From NCBI GenBank assembly GCA_050633625.1, contig JBOEGW010000004.1:434001-498000 (forward strand): a stretch of DNA of 64,000 nt, written 5' to 3'. Below are positions 16,476-24,735 of this stretch, in pieces (position 1 is the first letter of the stretch; each line of letters begins with the position of its first letter). Below the pieces are notes generated by a model. It searched no databases. It was not told the origin of the DNA and saw nothing but the letters and a program-made list of their open reading frames with translations. The stretch is from JBOEGW01 sp050633625 (GTDB lineage: Bacteria; Pseudomonadota; Alphaproteobacteria; Rhodobacterales; Rhodobacteraceae). Both the position numbers and the translations under genes were made by a program.

Positions 16476-16802
16476 TCAGGCGGGCACCAAAGTGACGCTC
16501 AGAGCCTCCCCACCTGCCATGATTGTCAAAAGGTGGTCAATGTTGGGATGCGCACCGGGGCGGGCTTTGGCATCGGCGGTGTGCTCGCCAAACACATCAA
16601 GCCCATGCGCGGCGGCCTTGGCGTCAATCGTGCCGAAGGTCTCATGAAGATAGGTGTAGACCTTGAGAGAACCCTGCTTGCCCGGCGCATTCTCAATGGT
16701 GGCGATCACCTCACCAGAAACGCACAGCTCGGCGCGGGCCAAATGGTCAATGGCGGGCATCTGAGCAAGGTTGTCAATGAACGCGGCGCTGGGGGTGATC
16801 AT
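16476..16802 (-). CDS. Conserved small cytoplasmic protein of unknown function
   Basis: About 108 residues from the ATG at 16802, preceded by AAAAGGAGACAT, an excellent ribosome binding site; the longer upstream frame is not supported. The chain is soluble with no signal peptide: GSLKVYTYLHETFGTID, AAHGLDVFGEHTADA, ARPGAHPNIDHLL, GGEALSVTLV. I do not recognise a family. It lies downstream of sat-cysC on the same strand but behind that gene's terminator, so it is probably transcribed on its own. Confidence 0.65.
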   Translation of the reverse strand: MITPSAAFIDNLAQMPAIDHLARAELCVSGEVIATIENAPGKQGSLKVYTYLHETFGTIDAKAAAHGLDVFGEHTADAKARPGAHPNIDHLLTIMAGGEALSVTLVPA

Positions 16803-16923
16803 GGCATGTCTCCTTTTGTTGCGGCGGGAAATAGCAGGGAATGGGGGTAGGGGCGAGGGGGTGCCTGTGCCCTTGTGTGTTCCGCTCTGAAGCCCGGCCA
16901 ATTGGTCGACCGGTTCCCAAAAG

Positions 16924-16954
16924 AAAAAGGCCGGAGGGTGTCCTCCGGCCTTTT
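16924..16954 (-). terminator. Terminator of sat-cysC
   Basis: AAAGGCCGGAGG and CCTCCGGCCTTTT form a near-perfect 12-bp stem with a short loop, giving a T run on either strand. It lies 22 bp after the sat-cysC stop codon. Confidence 0.9.
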
Positions 16955-16975
16955 CTGTGTCTTGTGCCAATTGTG

Positions 16976-18685
16976 TTAGCCAGCAATCAGGCCCATCGAT
17001 TCCAGTTTTAGGATCACTTGGTGGGCGCAGTTGTCCACTTCGGTGTTTTCGGTTTCGATGGACAGCTCTGGGTTTTGCGGCACATCGTAAGGATCGGAGA
17101 TGCCGGTGAACTCTTTGATCTTGCCTTCGCGGGCGAGTTTATAGAGGCCCTTGCGGTCGCGGCGTTCGCATTCTTCGATCGAGGTCGCAACGTGCACTTC
17201 CAAGAAAGCACCGAATTGTTCGATATCTTCGCGCACCGCACGCCGGGTGGAGGCATAGGGGGCGATGGGCGCGCAGATGGCGATGCCGCCGTTTTTGGTG
17301 ATCTCAGAGGCGACATAGCCAATCCGGCGGATGTTCAGATCGCGGTGCTCTTTGGAAAAGCCCAGCTCGGAGCTGAGGTTTTTGCGCACGATGTCCCCAT
17401 CGAGCAGCGTCACCGGGCGGCCGCCCATTTCCATCAGTTTCACCATCAAAGCGTTGGCGATTGTGGATTTGCCAGAGCCGGAGAAGCCCGTGAAAAACAC
17501 TGTAAAGCCCTGTTTGGAGCGCGGCGGTTTGGTGCGGCGCAGCTCTTTGACCACTTCAGGGAAGGAGAACCACTCAGGGATTTCCAGACCTTCAGAGAGG
17601 CGGCGGCGCAGCTCGGTGCCGGAGATGTTGAGGATCGTGATTTTGTCTTTGTCCTCAATCTCGTCGATGGCTTCGTATTGGGCGCGCTCTTGCACCCAGA
17701 CCATGTGCTTGAAGTCGACCATTTCGATGCCCATTTCTTCTTGGTGGGCGCGAAATAGCTCTTGTGCGTCATAGGGGCCGTAAAAGTCTTCACCAGCGGA
17801 GTTGGAGCCGGGGCCAGCGTGATCGCGGCCAACGATGAAGTGGGTGCAGCCGTAGTTGGCGCGGATCAGCCCGTGCCAAACCGCTTCGCGCGGGCCAGCC
17901 ATGCGCATGGCGAGTGGCAGAAGGCTCATGGTTGTGGTCGATGCCGGGTATTTGTCGAGCACGGCTTCATAGCAGCGCACGCGGGTAAAGTGATCGACAT
18001 CGCCGGGTTTTGTCATGCCGACAACCGGGTGAATGAGCAGGTTGGCTTGGGCTTCCTTGGCGGCGCGGAAGGTCAGCTCTTGGTGTGCACGGTGCAAGGG
18101 GTTACGGGTCTGGAAGGCCACGATGCGGCGCCAGCCCAGCTTGCGGAAATAGGCGCGCAGCTCGTTTGGCGTGTCGCGAGAGCCGCGAAAGTCATAGTGC
18201 ACAGGCTGTTGGATGCCGGTCACCGGGCCACCGAGGTAGATCTTTCCGGCTGTGTTGTGGAGGTAGTTCACAGCAGGATGCGCGTCATCATCGGCACCGA
18301 ACACTTTTTCGGCCTCGCGCGCCTTGTTCGGCTCCCAATTGTCGGTGACGGTCATGGTCGCAAGGATCACGCCCTCTTGGTCGCGCAGGGCGATCTCTTG
18401 GTCTTCCTTGAGCGCAGCGGCGAAGGTCTCATCCACATCAAGGGTGATCGGCATGGGCCAAAGCGACCCATCAGCCAAACGCATGTTTTCAACAACACCG
18501 TCATAATCTGCTTGGCTCAAAAAGCCTTTGAGCGGGTTGAACCCCCCATTCATCAAGAGCTCAAGGTCGCAAATCTGGCGCGGCGTCAGATCCCAGCTGA
18601 CCAAATCAGCTGCCTGATCTTTGAGCTTTTGCGCACTGTCATAGGAGACAAAGAGTTCGGGGATGGGTTCAAGGTTGGGCAACAT
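16976..18685 (-). CDS. Fused sulfate adenylyltransferase / adenylylsulfate kinase
   Basis: A 569-residue fusion catalysing the first two steps of sulfate activation: sulfate plus ATP to APS, then APS to PAPS. Residues 1 to about 390 are ATP sulfurylase (FQTRNPLHRAHQELTFRAAK, the VGRDHAGPG loop). The C-terminal part from about residue 395 is APS kinase with Walker A FTGFSGSGKSTIANAL and the APS-binding region around FVASEITKNGGIAICAPIAPY. The ATG at 18685 gives the usual MLPNLEPIPELFVSYDSA start. The fused order Sat-CysC is typical of Rhodobacterales. It is monocistronic with a strong terminator. Confidence 0.95.
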   Translation of the reverse strand: MLPNLEPIPELFVSYDSAQKLKDQAADLVSWDLTPRQICDLELLMNGGFNPLKGFLSQADYDGVVENMRLADGSLWPMPITLDVDETFAAALKEDQEIALRDQEGVILATMTVTDNWEPNKAREAEKVFGADDDAHPAVNYLHNTAGKIYLGGPVTGIQQPVHYDFRGSRDTPNELRAYFRKLGWRRIVAFQTRNPLHRAHQELTFRAAKEAQANLLIHPVVGMTKPGDVDHFTRVRCYEAVLDKYPASTTTMSLLPLAMRMAGPREAVWHGLIRANYGCTHFIVGRDHAGPGSNSAGEDFYGPYDAQELFRAHQEEMGIEMVDFKHMVWVQERAQYEAIDEIEDKDKITILNISGTELRRRLSEGLEIPEWFSFPEVVKELRRTKPPRSKQGFTVFFTGFSGSGKSTIANALMVKLMEMGGRPVTLLDGDIVRKNLSSELGFSKEHRDLNIRRIGYVASEITKNGGIAICAPIAPYASTRRAVREDIEQFGAFLEVHVATSIEECERRDRKGLYKLAREGKIKEFTGISDPYDVPQNPELSIETENTEVDNCAHQVILKLESMGLIAG

Positions 18686-18895
18686 GGCAAATGGCCTTCT
18701 TTCTGCACGGTCAAAAGGGCCATAAAGCCCCGCGAATTGCGCGCATCTACCGCGCGCGGCGTTCAAATATCAAGGGAAATGCCGCGCGATTGTGCAACTG
18801 CGGCGAAAATGTACGCAAATGCGCGTCCTGTGGGAGGGTTTTCTGGGGAAACGCCCCAAATTGGGACGTTTTTCGGGGGTGCTCGCACAGCAACG

Positions 18896-19480
18896 TCAAA
18901 ACGGCAGGGGCAGTTGAAAAGGCGTGGCGTTGATCGCATGAACAGCATCGCGTTTCGCCCCGTAGGCTTCGGCGCGCAACACTACCATCGCCGCGGCGCG
19001 CGCGTCTTCTTCGGCATCATGGTGCTCAAACTCCAAATGAAGATGCTCCTTGAGGCTGGCCAACCCATGCCCGCCATTGCCTTTGAGTTCTGGCCAAGCC
19101 TGCCGCGCGATCTTGACGCTGTCATGCCAGACAAGCCGAGGCTTCTTGATCGCGTTTAGCTCACAGGCGGCGTTGATGGCGTGTTCATCAAATCGGCTGT
19201 GCTGTACGAGCGGTTGCGCGCTCAAAAACGGCAAGAGGCTTGGCCAAAGCTGGGCAAATGTCGGCGCGCCGTCCACGGTTTGTGCGCTGATCCCATGCAA
19301 CTTTGTATTGAAGGCGGCAAAGGGGGTGAGCGGGTCCACATAGCTCATCCAGCTCACAAGAGTGTCGCGCGAATCCACGCAGGCCAACCCGATCTGACAA
19401 ATGCTCGCGCTCTCGCCATTTGCCGTTTCCACGTCCAAGGCAACAAAGCGAAATTGGCCTTGGGGCAGCGGCTCAATCAT
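18896..19480 (-). CDS. DEDDh 3'-5' exonuclease (DnaQ-like)
   Basis: A 194-residue exonuclease-fold protein. Exo I is FVALDVETANGES (Asp and Glu ligands), Exo II LVQHSRFDEHAINAAC, and Exo III HHDAEEDARAAA with the catalytic His a few residues before the last Asp, all as in the DnaQ/epsilon superfamily. It lacks polymerase or BRCT domains, so it is a stand-alone nuclease, possibly acting in repair or RNA turnover. It lies downstream of trxB on the same strand, with a repeat array (19581-19762) between them. Confidence 0.9.
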   Translation of the reverse strand: MIEPLPQGQFRFVALDVETANGESASICQIGLACVDSRDTLVSWMSYVDPLTPFAAFNTKLHGISAQTVDGAPTFAQLWPSLLPFLSAQPLVQHSRFDEHAINAACELNAIKKPRLVWHDSVKIARQAWPELKGNGGHGLASLKEHLHLEFEHHDAEEDARAAAMVVLRAEAYGAKRDAVHAINATPFQLPLPF

Positions 19481-19580
19481 TCAATCGCCCTTGCGGGGTG
19501 TGGCTGAAACAGGGGCAGAAACACATGGCCTATCCTGCCCCAACTCAGGGCCAAAGGTCCATGGCTTTCGCGCCCCGGCG

Positions 19581-19762
19581 CCCTTTCCTTGTTTTCAAAA
19601 TACCTCGGGGGAATGCGCGCAGCGCAGGGGGCGGAGCCCCAAACAGGCCCGGGCGGAGCCCCGAACGGAAATGCGCGGAGCCCCGAACGGAAATGCGCGG
19701 AGCCCCGAACGGAAATGCGCGGAGCCCCGAACAAAAATGCGCGGAGACCCAAAAGGCCTGCG
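19581..19762 (-). repeat. Dispersed intergenic repeat, copy 4, with six 22-bp tandem units
   Basis: Read on the minus strand from the trxB stop codon: six 22-bp units (plus-strand form GCGGAGCCCCGAACGGAAAT+GC; starts at 19631, 19653, 19675, 19697, 19719, 19741, the outer ones diverged), then a GGGGC-TCC-GCCCC hairpin, GCGCGCATTC, and the tail CCCCCGAGGTATTTTGAAAA, ending near 19581. The units at 19653-19718 are identical to each other. Both flanking genes run in the element's direction. The array is not CRISPR-like, as there are no spacers. Confidence 0.9.
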
Positions 19763-19777
19763 CAGAACCTTGCGCCG

Positions 19778-20722
19778 TTAGTCGTCTTGTTCCGCCAAAA
19801 ACCGTTCCGCATCCAATGCCGCCATACAGCCCATGCCCGCCGAGGTCACCGCCTGCCGATAGACATGATCCGTCAGATCCCCCGCCGCAAACACACCGGG
19901 GATCGTGGTGCGCGTGGTGCCCGGCTCCACTGTGACATAGCCGCCAGAATGCACCTCAAGCTGCCCTGTCACCAGTTCAGACGCGGGCGCGTGACCGATC
20001 GCAACAAAGACGCCCTTCGCGTCGATCTCGGTGATCTCGCCGGTCTTGACGTTCTTGGCCTTGATACCTGTGACGCCCATGGGGTTTTCTTCCCCCACGA
20101 CTTCCTCGAGGACATGATCCCACATCACTTCGATCTTTTCGTTCTTTTCCAGCCGGTTGATCAAAATTTTCTCAGCGCGAAACTCGTCGCGACGGTGGAT
20201 CACCGTGACCTTGGAGGCGAAATTGGTCAAGAAAAGCGCTTCCTCAACGGCTGTGTTGCCGCCCCCAATCACCACGATGTCCTGACCGCGATAAAAGAAC
20301 CCATCACAGGTCGCACAGGCGGACACACCAAAGCCTTTGTATTTTTCCTCAGACTCCATCCCCAACCATTTGGCGCGCGCACCTGTGGCGAGGATCACGC
20401 TATCGGCGGTATAGGTTGTGCCGCTGTCGCCTTTGGCGGTGAAGGGGCGCGATTGCAGATCAAGCTCGGTGATGAGATCGCCAATGATCTCCGTGCCCAT
20501 CGCCTTGGCGTGGGCTTCCATGTTCACCATCAGGTCGGGGCCTTGAATTTCGCTGTGACCGGGCCAGTTTTCGACCTCAGTTGTGGTGGTGAGCTGGCCA
20601 CCCGGCTCCATGCCTTGCACGAGGATCGGTGAGAGCATCGCGCGCGCGGCATAAACGCCTGCCGTGTAGCCTGCGGGGCCGGAGCCGATGATCAAAACTT
20701 TGGTGTGACGTGTCTCGGACAT
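19778..20722 (-). CDS. trxB: Thioredoxin-disulfide reductase
   Basis: A 314-residue flavoprotein that passes electrons from NADPH to thioredoxin. The FAD-binding GxGxxG is VLIIGSGPAGYTAGVYAARA, the redox-active CATCDG motif is intact, the NADPH-binding loop is VVIGGGNTAVEEALFL, and the C-terminal GVFAAGDLTDHVYRQAVTSAG is standard. The ATG at 20722 has AAAGG upstream. It is divergent from the Lrp-family regulator at 20943, an arrangement common in this order, which suggests but does not prove local control. Confidence 0.97.
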   Translation of the reverse strand: MSETRHTKVLIIGSGPAGYTAGVYAARAMLSPILVQGMEPGGQLTTTTEVENWPGHSEIQGPDLMVNMEAHAKAMGTEIIGDLITELDLQSRPFTAKGDSGTTYTADSVILATGARAKWLGMESEEKYKGFGVSACATCDGFFYRGQDIVVIGGGNTAVEEALFLTNFASKVTVIHRRDEFRAEKILINRLEKNEKIEVMWDHVLEEVVGEENPMGVTGIKAKNVKTGEITEIDAKGVFVAIGHAPASELVTGQLEVHSGGYVTVEPGTTRTTIPGVFAAGDLTDHVYRQAVTSAGMGCMAALDAERFLAEQDD

Positions 20723-20942
20723 GGGTTTGCCTTTCAAATGCGTGCTTGGGGTTGATATAGGACGCGCTGGGCCGGGGCAAAACCCCCTGATGTGCACAGA
20801 AGGGTGATTGAGGGGGTCAGGTTATGATCTTGCGCAAACGCGAAAGATTATTGCGCGCGCGCCCTTCACAGGGTAAGCTTTGCGCAATTTCGTGAAAAGC
20901 ACGCGCGCTTGTGTTGTCCCGCCGCGTCCAGAAGGATACCTG

Positions 20943-21443
20943 ATGCCAAACCAAAAGCTTGACCCGATTGACCGCATGATTCTGGCTGAGTTGCAGGCCG
21001 ATGGGCGGATGACCAATGTGGAGCTGGCAAAGCGGGTTGGCATATCTGCGCCGCCGTGTTTGCGCCGGGTGCGCACTTTGGAAGAACAGGGGTTTGTGCG
21101 CGGCTATCATGCGGATGTGGACAGTCGCAAGCTGGGCTTTGAGGTGCAGGTGTTCGCGATGGTCGGGCTGCAAAGTCAGGCGGAGGCGGATTTATCGGCG
21201 TTTGAGGCGCGTTGTGCGGGCTGGCCGCTTGTGCGCGAATGTCACATGCTCAATGGCGAAGTGGATTTTCTGCTGAAATGCGTGGCCCCGGATTTGTCGA
21301 CGTTCCAGACGTTTTTGACAGAACAACTCACGGCGGCGGAGAATGTGGCCAGCGTCAAGACATCGCTCGTGATCCGCGATGCCAAGGACGAGCCGGGCGT
21401 GCCGTTTGACGTGCTTGAAGCGCGTATGGCGGCGGAAGCCTAG
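20943..21443 (+). CDS. Lrp/AsnC-family transcriptional regulator
   Basis: A 166-residue regulator. The N-terminal HTH is LDPIDRMILAELQADGRMTN followed by VELAKRVGISAPPCLRRVRTLEEQGFV, and the C-terminal RAM domain begins at LGFEVQVFAMVGLQ and includes ECHMLNGEVDFLLKCVA, the ligand-sensing fold for amino acids or similar molecules. The ATG at 20943 has AAGGA 7 bp upstream. It is divergent from trxB and ends in a clean terminator at 21484-21509. Confidence 0.93.
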   Translation: MPNQKLDPIDRMILAELQADGRMTNVELAKRVGISAPPCLRRVRTLEEQGFVRGYHADVDSRKLGFEVQVFAMVGLQSQAEADLSAFEARCAGWPLVRECHMLNGEVDFLLKCVAPDLSTFQTFLTEQLTAAENVASVKTSLVIRDAKDEPGVPFDVLEARMAAEA

Positions 21444-21483
21444 GGCGGATCAGCCACAGCGGCGCAGGACAAACAGCACTTTG

Positions 21484-21509
21484 AAACCGCCTTGCGAGGG
21501 GCGGTTTTT
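21484..21509 (+). terminator. Terminator of the Lrp-family gene
   Basis: AAACCGCC (21484-21491) pairs with GGCGGTTT (21500-21507), with an 8-base loop and a T run. Confidence 0.85.
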
Positions 21510-21523
21510 GTTTGTGTCGCGTT

Positions 21524-21559
21524 GTGATTTGCGCGGTGATTTGCGTTGTGATTTGCGCG
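21524..21559 (+). repeat. Three tandem 12-bp units
   Basis: GTGATTTGCG recurs at 21524, 21536 and 21548, a period of exactly 12 bp, directly after the stop codon of the small gene on the opposite strand. Confidence 0.8.
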
Positions 21560-21561
21560 GA

Positions 21562-21672
21562 TTACGCGGCGCGTTTTTGGCCTGCGTGACGGTGCGCACG
21601 GGCAAACGGCAGGTTGGTTTTTTCGGTTTTCGCGGTTTCGATCATGGATTTCATCCAGCGGCGCTTGCTCAT
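21562..21672 (-). CDS. Small basic protein (36 residues), conserved type
   Basis: The ATG at 21672 opens a 36-codon frame ending in TAA at 21562, with GAGGAAA 4 bp upstream, a near-ideal ribosome binding site. The product starts MSKRRWMKSMIETAKTEK and continues NLPFARAHRHAGQKRAA: basic, one tryptophan, no hydrophobic segment. I recall very similar short proteins starting (S/N)KRRWMKS in other Rhodobacterales, annotated only as hypothetical. It is too short for most gene finders. Function unknown; the charge suggests nucleic-acid or ribosome contact, which is inference. Confidence 0.7.
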   Translation of the reverse strand: MSKRRWMKSMIETAKTEKTNLPFARAHRHAGQKRAA

Positions 21673-21863
21673 TGTTTCCTCTTTCACCGGCTTTGCCGAT
21701 TTTCCCTATTCCCAAGTGTGTTGCGCTGCGGCGGGAGTGGACGCCAATCGCGCAACAAAGCCTTTATCGTTTCCGAATGGGGCAGGGGTGCGGCAAGGGA
21801 GAGGAATTGTCGTGAAAGCAATGCGCGCGGGATGTGGCAGGACGCGCGGGCGCGCCCGTTTGT

Positions 21864-22343
21864 CTAATTCGCCGCGTAGACCATGACCCAGACCGGACGC
21901 CCATTCATGTTCGCAACCCCGATGCCATATTCCTTCACGCCGCGCAAAAGGATGTTCTTACGATGGCCCTGCGAGGTCATCCAATCCGCGATGACGGTTT
22001 GCCCTGAGGATTGGCCGAACGCTATGTTTTCTGCTGTGAGCCGGGTGCGATAGCCCGTGGCTTTGATGCGGCGTTTGGGCAGGCTGCCCCCGGCACCTTT
22101 GTGCGAGAATGTGCCGGTTTCCCCCATCCAACAGGCGTGTTTTTGCGCCGCTTGGTCAAGTTTGGCATCGCGCCCCAGCGCCTTTCGCCCGTTGGCCTTG
22201 CGCTGGGCGTTCATGGCCGCGCCCGCATCTGCCATCATTTGCGCCACGCCCGCTGGCATTGAGCAGGCCAGTGCCGTGCGCGCCACGCCAGAAAGGGGCA
22301 GGGCAAGCGCTACTGTGAGGGTGAGTGATTTCAATATCGACAT
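21864..22343 (-). CDS. Exported CAP (SCP/PR-1) domain protein
   Basis: A 159-residue protein with a signal peptide (LKSLTLTVALALPLSGVARTALA, cleavage before CSMPAG). The mature domain carries the CAP signature: HACWMGETGTFSHKGAGG, ENIAFGQSSGQTVIADWMTS, and SQGHRKNILLRGVKEYGIG, with the histidine/glutamate cavity residues in place. Bacterial CAP proteins are secreted or periplasmic and of unknown biochemical role. Single gene. Confidence 0.88.
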   Translation of the reverse strand: MSILKSLTLTVALALPLSGVARTALACSMPAGVAQMMADAGAAMNAQRKANGRKALGRDAKLDQAAQKHACWMGETGTFSHKGAGGSLPKRRIKATGYRTRLTAENIAFGQSSGQTVIADWMTSQGHRKNILLRGVKEYGIGVANMNGRPVWVMVYAAN

Positions 22344-22400
22344 GGCAATCCCTTTCGCGGTTTTCTCAACCTAACGCGAAAAGGCGGCTTGCGCCAAGGA

Positions 22401-22682
22401 TTACGACTTGGGTTTGGCGGCGGCTTTGGTTTTTTTGGCGGGGGAGGCCGCTTCGAGCGCATCAACGCGGGCTTTGAGGGCTTCGTTTTCTTCGCGGGCT
22501 TTTTGCGCCATGGCGCGCACCGCATCGAACTCCTCACGGGTGACAAAATCACGATCCGCCAGCCAGCGATCCATCAGACTTTTCATTGCCGTTTCGGCTT
22601 CGGTCTTGGCCCCTTGCGCCACGCCCATTGCGTTGGTCATCAATTGCGAAATGTCGTCGAATACCTTGTTACGGGTCTGCAT
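22401..22682 (-). CDS. ubiK: Accessory factor UbiK-family protein (BMFP domain)
   Basis: A 93-residue coiled-coil protein: FDDISQLMTNAMGVAQGAKT, then RWLADRDFVTREEFDAVRAM and a heptad-rich stretch KAREENEALKARVDALEA, ending in a Lys/Ala tail. This is the membrane-fusogenic/UbiK pattern; in enterobacteria UbiK assists ubiquinone biosynthesis. It is divergent from lgt, with about 100 bp between them. Confidence 0.88.
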   Translation of the reverse strand: MQTRNKVFDDISQLMTNAMGVAQGAKTEAETAMKSLMDRWLADRDFVTREEFDAVRAMAQKAREENEALKARVDALEAASPAKKTKAAAKPKS

Positions 22683-22780
22683 GGGGGCCTCCTTGGGGGC
22701 GTTGTGTTACAGGGTCTATATGGGGGCTTTGGCGCAAAATCACAAGGTTCGCCTGCGCGGTTGACTTGGCGCGGCACAGG

Positions 22781-23680
22781 ATGGAAAAAGCCAAGATGTT
22801 TTATGCGCTCGACTTCCCAAATATATCGCCCGAGATTTTTACGATCCGCTTTGGCGAGATCGCTATTCCGATTTATTGGTATGCGCTGGCCTATATCGTT
22901 GGGATTACTGTTGGGTATTACCTGATCCGGGCCGCGATCGGGCGGGAGAAGCTGTGGCGCGCTGCACCGCCGATGGACCGTGCCCAGCTTGAAGACCTGC
23001 TGACCTGGATGGTGGTTGGCATCATTGTTGGCGGGCGGCTTGGGTTCACGCTGTTTTATCAGCCGGGCTATTACCTGACCCATCCGCTTGAAATCATCAC
23101 AGGGATTCGCGATGGCGGCATGTCCTTTCATGGCGGGTTTCTGGGCGTTGTTCTGGCGGCATTTTGGTTTGCCCGCAAACACAGCATTCCGGTGGCCTCT
23201 TTGGCGGATTTGCTGGCGATGGCGGCGCCGATTGGGCTTGGGCTTGTGCGCATCACCAATTTTATCAATGCCGAGCTTTGGGGGCGGCCCACCTTGGCGC
23301 CTTGGGGGGTGATTTTTCCCGGCGCGGCGGCGCAAGACTGCCCCGGTTTTGAGGGGCCCTGTGCGCGCCACCCCTCGCAGCTCTATGAGGCGCTACTGGA
23401 GGGGCTATTGCTCGCCGCTGTGCTGATCACGCTGAGTTTCGCGTTCAAATGGCTGCGTCATCCGGGGCGCATTGCCGGGCTGTTTTTCCTTGGCTATGGG
23501 CTGTCGCGTTTTGTTGTGGAGTTTTTCCGGCAAGCCGATGCGCAGTTCATCACGCCTGATAACCCGGTGGGGGCGGTGTTCATGGGGATGACGATGGGGC
23601 AATTGCTCTCCACGCCGATGATTGTGGCCGGGGTTTTGACCTTGTTTTGGTCTGTCAAAAAGGGACCGGCACGGGCATGA
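22781..23680 (+). CDS. lgt: Prolipoprotein diacylglyceryl transferase
   Basis: About 299 residues, a seven-helix inner-membrane enzyme that moves diacylglycerol from phosphatidylglycerol to the lipobox cysteine of prolipoproteins. Recognisable are IYWYALAYIVGITVGYYL, GGRLGFTLFYQPGYYL, the essential GGMSFHGGFLGV, RITNFINAELWGRPT and RHPSQLYEALLEGL. The ATG at 22781 was used; 22796 is an alternative with GGAAAAAG upstream. It is the first gene of lgt-midA-pgeF, each overlapping the next by 4 bp. Confidence 0.96.
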   Translation: MEKAKMFYALDFPNISPEIFTIRFGEIAIPIYWYALAYIVGITVGYYLIRAAIGREKLWRAAPPMDRAQLEDLLTWMVVGIIVGGRLGFTLFYQPGYYLTHPLEIITGIRDGGMSFHGGFLGVVLAAFWFARKHSIPVASLADLLAMAAPIGLGLVRITNFINAELWGRPTLAPWGVIFPGAAAQDCPGFEGPCARHPSQLYEALLEGLLLAAVLITLSFAFKWLRHPGRIAGLFFLGYGLSRFVVEFFRQADAQFITPDNPVGAVFMGMTMGQLLSTPMIVAGVLTLFWSVKKGPARA

Positions 23681-24735
23681 GCCTTGAGGATCTGATCGTT
23701 GCGCGGATTTCGGAAACGGGTCCGATGAGTGTTGCGCAATATATGCATGAGTGTTTGTTGCATCCGACCTATGGCTATTACACCACGCGCGATCCTTTTG
23801 GTGCGGCGGGTGATTTTATCACGGCCCCTGAGGTGAGCCAGATGTTTGGCGAGATGATTGGGCTGGCTCTGGCGCAGGCGTGGTTGGATCAGGGTGCGCC
23901 CGCGCCTTTTACCTTGGCAGAGCTTGGGCCGGGGCGGGGCGTGTTGATGGCGGATATTTTGCGCGCCACGAAGGGGGTGCCTGGGTTTCATGCGGCAGCG
24001 CAGATCGGTCTTGTTGAGGCGTCTGGCAAGCTGCGCGCGGTGCAGGCCGAAGCGCTTTCTGGGTTTGCGCCCCGTTGGATGGACACCGTGGCGGACCTGC
24101 CTGATGCGCCGCTGTTTTTGGTTGCGAATGAGTTTTTCGACGCGCTGCCTGTGCGGCAATTCATGCATGACGGCGAGGTTTGGCGGGAGCGGCAGGTCGG
24201 GCTTGTGGAGGGCGCGCTTGCTTTTGGGCTTGCTGGGCCGGTTGCGCTGGAGGGTGTTGCGGATCGCGAGGCGGCGGCGCGCGGCGATTTCGCGCAAAGC
24301 TGCGCTGCGCTTCCTGTGATCATGGCCGAAGTTGAGACGCGGATCGCGCGCCGTGGCGGGGCGGCCTTGGTGGTGGATTATGGCGATTGGCGCGTCACCA
24401 CCGATACGTTTCAGGCGGTGAAAGCGCATGAACAGGTTGATCCGCTCACAACACCGGGCGGCGCCGACCTCACAGCTCATGTGGCCTTTGAGGATTTGGT
24501 GCGCGCGGCCCCGGCGCTTGTTGCCTCCCAGCTCACCTCGCAGGGGGTTTTTCTGGAGCGGCTCGGTATCACACAACGCGCCGAGGCACTGGCCGCACAG
24601 ATGAGCGGAGAAGCCCTGAACACCCATGTCAAAGCGCATCGCCGCTTGACGCACCCGCAGGAAATGGGTTCCCTGTTCAAGACACTTGCCTTTGTGCCGA
24701 AAGGCGCGCCCATGTTGCCGGGGCTTGAGACATGA
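23677..24735 (+). CDS. SAM-dependent methyltransferase, MidA/NDUFAF7 family
   Basis: A 352-residue protein of the DUF185 group. YYTTRDPFGAAGDFITAPEVSQMFGEMIG is the family's hallmark opening, followed by the SAM-binding strand LAELGPGRGVLMADIL and LFLVANEFFDALPVRQF. The mitochondrial relative NDUFAF7 methylates an arginine of complex I. The ATGA overlap with lgt (23677-23680) and with pgeF (24732-24735) shows a tightly coupled operon. Substrate in bacteria is unproven. Confidence 0.92.
   Translation: MSLEDLIVARISETGPMSVAQYMHECLLHPTYGYYTTRDPFGAAGDFITAPEVSQMFGEMIGLALAQAWLDQGAPAPFTLAELGPGRGVLMADILRATKGVPGFHAAAQIGLVEASGKLRAVQAEALSGFAPRWMDTVADLPDAPLFLVANEFFDALPVRQFMHDGEVWRERQVGLVEGALAFGLAGPVALEGVADREAAARGDFAQSCAALPVIMAEVETRIARRGGAALVVDYGDWRVTTDTFQAVKAHEQVDPLTTPGGADLTAHVAFEDLVRAAPALVASQLTSQGVFLERLGITQRAEALAAQMSGEALNTHVKAHRRLTHPQEMGSLFKTLAFVPKGAPMLPGLET

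Noticed and set aside
18686..18895. Riboswitch upstream of sat-cysC
   Set aside because: I looked for a conserved SAM-type fold in the 210-bp leader but saw none; only GC-rich short inverted repeats.
17762..19159. 465-codon open frame opposite sat-cysC
   Set aside because: Antisense shadow of a well-supported gene.
19631..19762. Tandem 22-bp units as a CRISPR array
   Set aside because: Units are directly adjacent with no spacers, and no cas gene is in the window.
19401..19781. Protein with repeated ERKCAEPRTEMRGAP motif
   Set aside because: The repeats are only the translation of the noncoding 22-bp array in a shadow frame.
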